DNA of 24,655 nucleotides from an uncultured Paracoccaceae bacterium. Lineage in GTDB: Bacteria > Pseudomonadota > Alphaproteobacteria > Rhodobacterales > Rhodobacteraceae. A model generated the notes under the pieces. The model saw only the letters and a program-made list of their open reading frames with translations, was not told where the DNA came from and did no database searches. Shown in pieces: positions 23,004 to 24,655 of the stretch. The translations under genes and the position numbers were made by a program. How positions within the stretch are numbered: the first letter of the stretch is position 1; every line of letters begins with the position of its first letter. Location of the stretch: the NCBI GenBank assembly GCA_937927885.1, contig CALEZJ010000531.1, positions 1 through 24,655 on the forward strand, in the 5' to 3' direction.

Positions 23004-24655
23004 CCACCCAGGATCCCTTCGAGTAAACCCCGCACAGTATCGGATATGCCCCCGCCCGACCCCTGCTGGCTTCCCGGCGTCCCGCGGGTGGTGGGCGGTT
23101 CCAGATCCGGGCGCGTGGGAACGCTCATCGGCAGCGGATGCATCGGCGTGCCGCGATGAATACGAACCATGGTCTCGCTCCAGATGTCGGCAGGCAGCCC
23201 CCCGCCGGTGACCCCGGTCAGCGGGGTGTTGTCGTCATTGCCCATCCAGACACCAACGACATAATCGGCGGTAAACCCGATGAACCAGGCATCGCGGGCC
23301 GAGGTGGTCGTGCCCGTCTTGCCCGCCGCCTGCCGCCCGTCAGGCAGCCGCGCGCGTCGACCGGTGCCATAGGGCGCCTCGATCACCTGGGTCATCATCC
23401 AGACCAGACGGTGGGCGGCCTCCTCGCTGATCACCCTCGCGCCGATGCCCGATCCAATGGTCATGAGGGGCGTGCGTTCCCCCGCCAGGGTCAGCGAGGT
23501 GAAGCCGTAGGGGCGCACCGACGAGCCGCCGTTCAGGAGCCCCGCATAGGCTGCGGTCATGTCGAGCAGGGTCGCCTCGCTCGATCCCAAGGCCAGCGAA
23601 GGGCCCTCGGCCATTTCGGAATGCAGACCGAAGGCGTTAGCGGCAGCCCGCACGCGTGCCCGTCCCATCGCCTCGGAGATGCGCACCGCAGGGATGTTCT
23701 GCGAGCGGGCCAATGCCTCGGCCAGAGTCATCATACCAAGGAAATCATTGGTATAATTGCGCGGTGTCCAGGCGCCTGATCCGGGCACGTTGATGGTCAG
23801 CGGGGCATCCTGCACCATGTCGTAAGGCTGGTAGCCGTCCTCCATCGCCAAGGCATAGACGAAGGGTTTGAAACTGGACCCGGTCTGTCGCAGCGCCTGA
23901 GTGGCCCGGTTGAACCCGCCTGTCACATAACTTCGTCCACCGACCATGGCCCGCACCGCACCGTCCGCCGACATCACGATGATCGCCGATTCGGCAACCG
24001 AACCGTCGCGCACCCGTGTGGCATAGACCTCGGCCAGGGCCTCTTCGGCGGCGCGCTGGACATGGGGGTCCAGCGTGGTCTGGATCATCACGTCCTCGGT
24101 CGTATCGCGGGTCAACCAGGCCGGGCCCGTCTGCATCACCCAATCGGCAAAGAACCCCCCGGTCGGACGCTCGGCTGCCTCGTGCAGCACGGCGGGCCGG
24201 GCGCGGGCCTCGGCCAGTTGGGCGTCGGTCAGATAGCCCTGCTCGTGCATCAGCCCCAGAACCACCCCCGCCCGCCCCTGCGCACGTTCCAGATTGCGGG
24301 TCGGCGCGTAATAGGAGGGCGCAACCAGAAGCCCGGCCAGCATCGCCGCCTCTGCCGGGCGCACATCGGCGGCCGCGCGCCCGAAGTAACGCTGCGCCGC
24401 GGCCTCGAAGCCGCGCGACCCAGCCCCCAGAAAGGCACGGTTGATGTAGATGGTCAGGATTTCGGCCTTGGTGAACCGCAGTTCCAGCGCAAAGGCATAG
24501 GGCAGTTCCTGCAACTTGCGCCAGACCGTGCCGCGGCGGCAATCCGCCTCGTACTCGGCTTCGCTGGACCAGACCGCAGGATCAAAGTCCCGCCCCAGGC
24601 ACAGAAGTTTCGCCACCTGTTGCGTGATGGTCGACCCTCCCGCCCCGCTGAACGG
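22997..24655 (-). CDS. Class A penicillin-binding protein (PBP1a-type), N-terminus outside window
   Basis: A bifunctional peptidoglycan glycosyltransferase/transpeptidase anchored in the inner membrane. The frame is open to the window edge and begins inside the glycosyltransferase domain (FSGAGGSTITQQVAK), so the start, membrane anchor and catalytic Glu lie beyond it. RKLQELPYAFALELRFTKAEILTIYINRAFLGAG and EAAMLAGLLVAPSYYAP complete that domain. The transpeptidase domain has all three motifs: SSFK (nucleophile Ser codon 23878-23876), SQN (23704-23696) and KTG (23320-23312). The C-terminus is a Pro/Gly/Ser-rich tail ending LLEGILGGG, with no BiPBP_C domain that would suggest PBP1c. About 553 residues are visible. 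It converges on mlaC. Confidence 0.95.
   Translation of the reverse strand, partial: PFSGAGGSTITQQVAKLLCLGRDFDPAVWSSEAEYEADCRRGTVWRKLQELPYAFALELRFTKAEILTIYINRAFLGAGSRGFEAAAQRYFGRAAADVRPAEAAMLAGLLVAPSYYAPTRNLERAQGRAGVVLGLMHEQGYLTDAQLAEARARPAVLHEAAERPTGGFFADWVMQTGPAWLTRDTTEDVMIQTTLDPHVQRAAEEALAEVYATRVRDGSVAESAIIVMSADGAVRAMVGGRSYVTGGFNRATQALRQTGSSFKPFVYALAMEDGYQPYDMVQDAPLTINVPGSGAWTPRNYTNDFLGMMTLAEALARSQNIPAVRISEAMGRARVRAAANAFGLHSEMAEGPSLALGSSEATLLDMTAAYAGLLNGGSSVRPYGFTSLTLAGERTPLMTIGSGIGARVISEEAAHRLVWMMTQVIEAPYGTGRRARLPDGRQAAGKTGTTTSARDAWFIGFTADYVVGVWMGNDDNTPLTGVTGGGLPADIWSETMVRIHRGTPMHPLPMSVPTRPDLEPPTTRGTPGSQQGSGGGISDTVRGLLEGILGGG

Overview
This is a high-GC, gene-dense bacterial chromosome segment. 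I infer an alphaproteobacterium of the Rhodobacterales (Rhodobacter/Paracoccus-like). The grounds are the GC-rich codon use, the GGGTGGG/CCCACCC palindromic intergenic repeat, the RidA-GDPD-GNAT gene order and a short MlaA lipoprotein. No phage, insertion sequence, CRISPR array or rRNA is visible. The content is mainly envelope transport plus housekeeping.

Layout. (1) Positions 1-4110, + strand: the 3' part of an ABC ATPase, a large FtsX-type permease and a membrane-anchored HlyD-like adaptor form a tight three-gene export operon. (2) 4154-8322, - strand and convergent with it: a periplasmic adaptor followed by an HAE1-type RND pump. The pump reading frame is broken between its two six-helix halves, although the proton-relay residues on both sides survive. 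(3) 8323-8928: about 600 bp without a convincing gene, holding several copies of TTCACCG in both orientations. (4) 8929-12562, + strand: a Lon-like (S16) AAA protease overlapping an APC-superfamily permease. (5) 12649-14558, - strand: a CAT-anticodon tRNA (probably tRNA-Ile2), rsmD and an FAD/NADH oxidoreductase. A Prx5-type peroxiredoxin is divergent at 14661-15146.

(6) 15209-18521, - strand: a compact five-gene run of RidA (frame broken), glycerophosphodiesterase, DUF482/GNAT-like protein, glutathione S-transferase and pterin carbinolamine dehydratase. Four of the five genes abut or overlap by 1-4 nt. (7) 18582-21619, - strand: a type I secretion pair (PrtD-like ABC exporter with an unusual signature motif, and a HlyD-like adaptor), with no substrate gene beside it. 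(8) 21676-22981, + strand: mlaA and mlaC, the outer-membrane lipoprotein and periplasmic shuttle of retrograde phospholipid transport. (9) 22997 to the right edge, - strand: a class A penicillin-binding protein whose N-terminus lies beyond the window.

Three of the four transporter systems (ABC tripartite, RND, type I) would each need an outer-membrane channel of TolC type, and none is encoded here. All three convergent gene junctions carry an inverted repeat that contains one or both stop codons. Most genes belong to known families. The items most worth a second look are the coupled Lon-like protease/permease pair with its repeat-rich upstream region, the non-canonical type I ABC exporter, and the two same-direction frame breaks.
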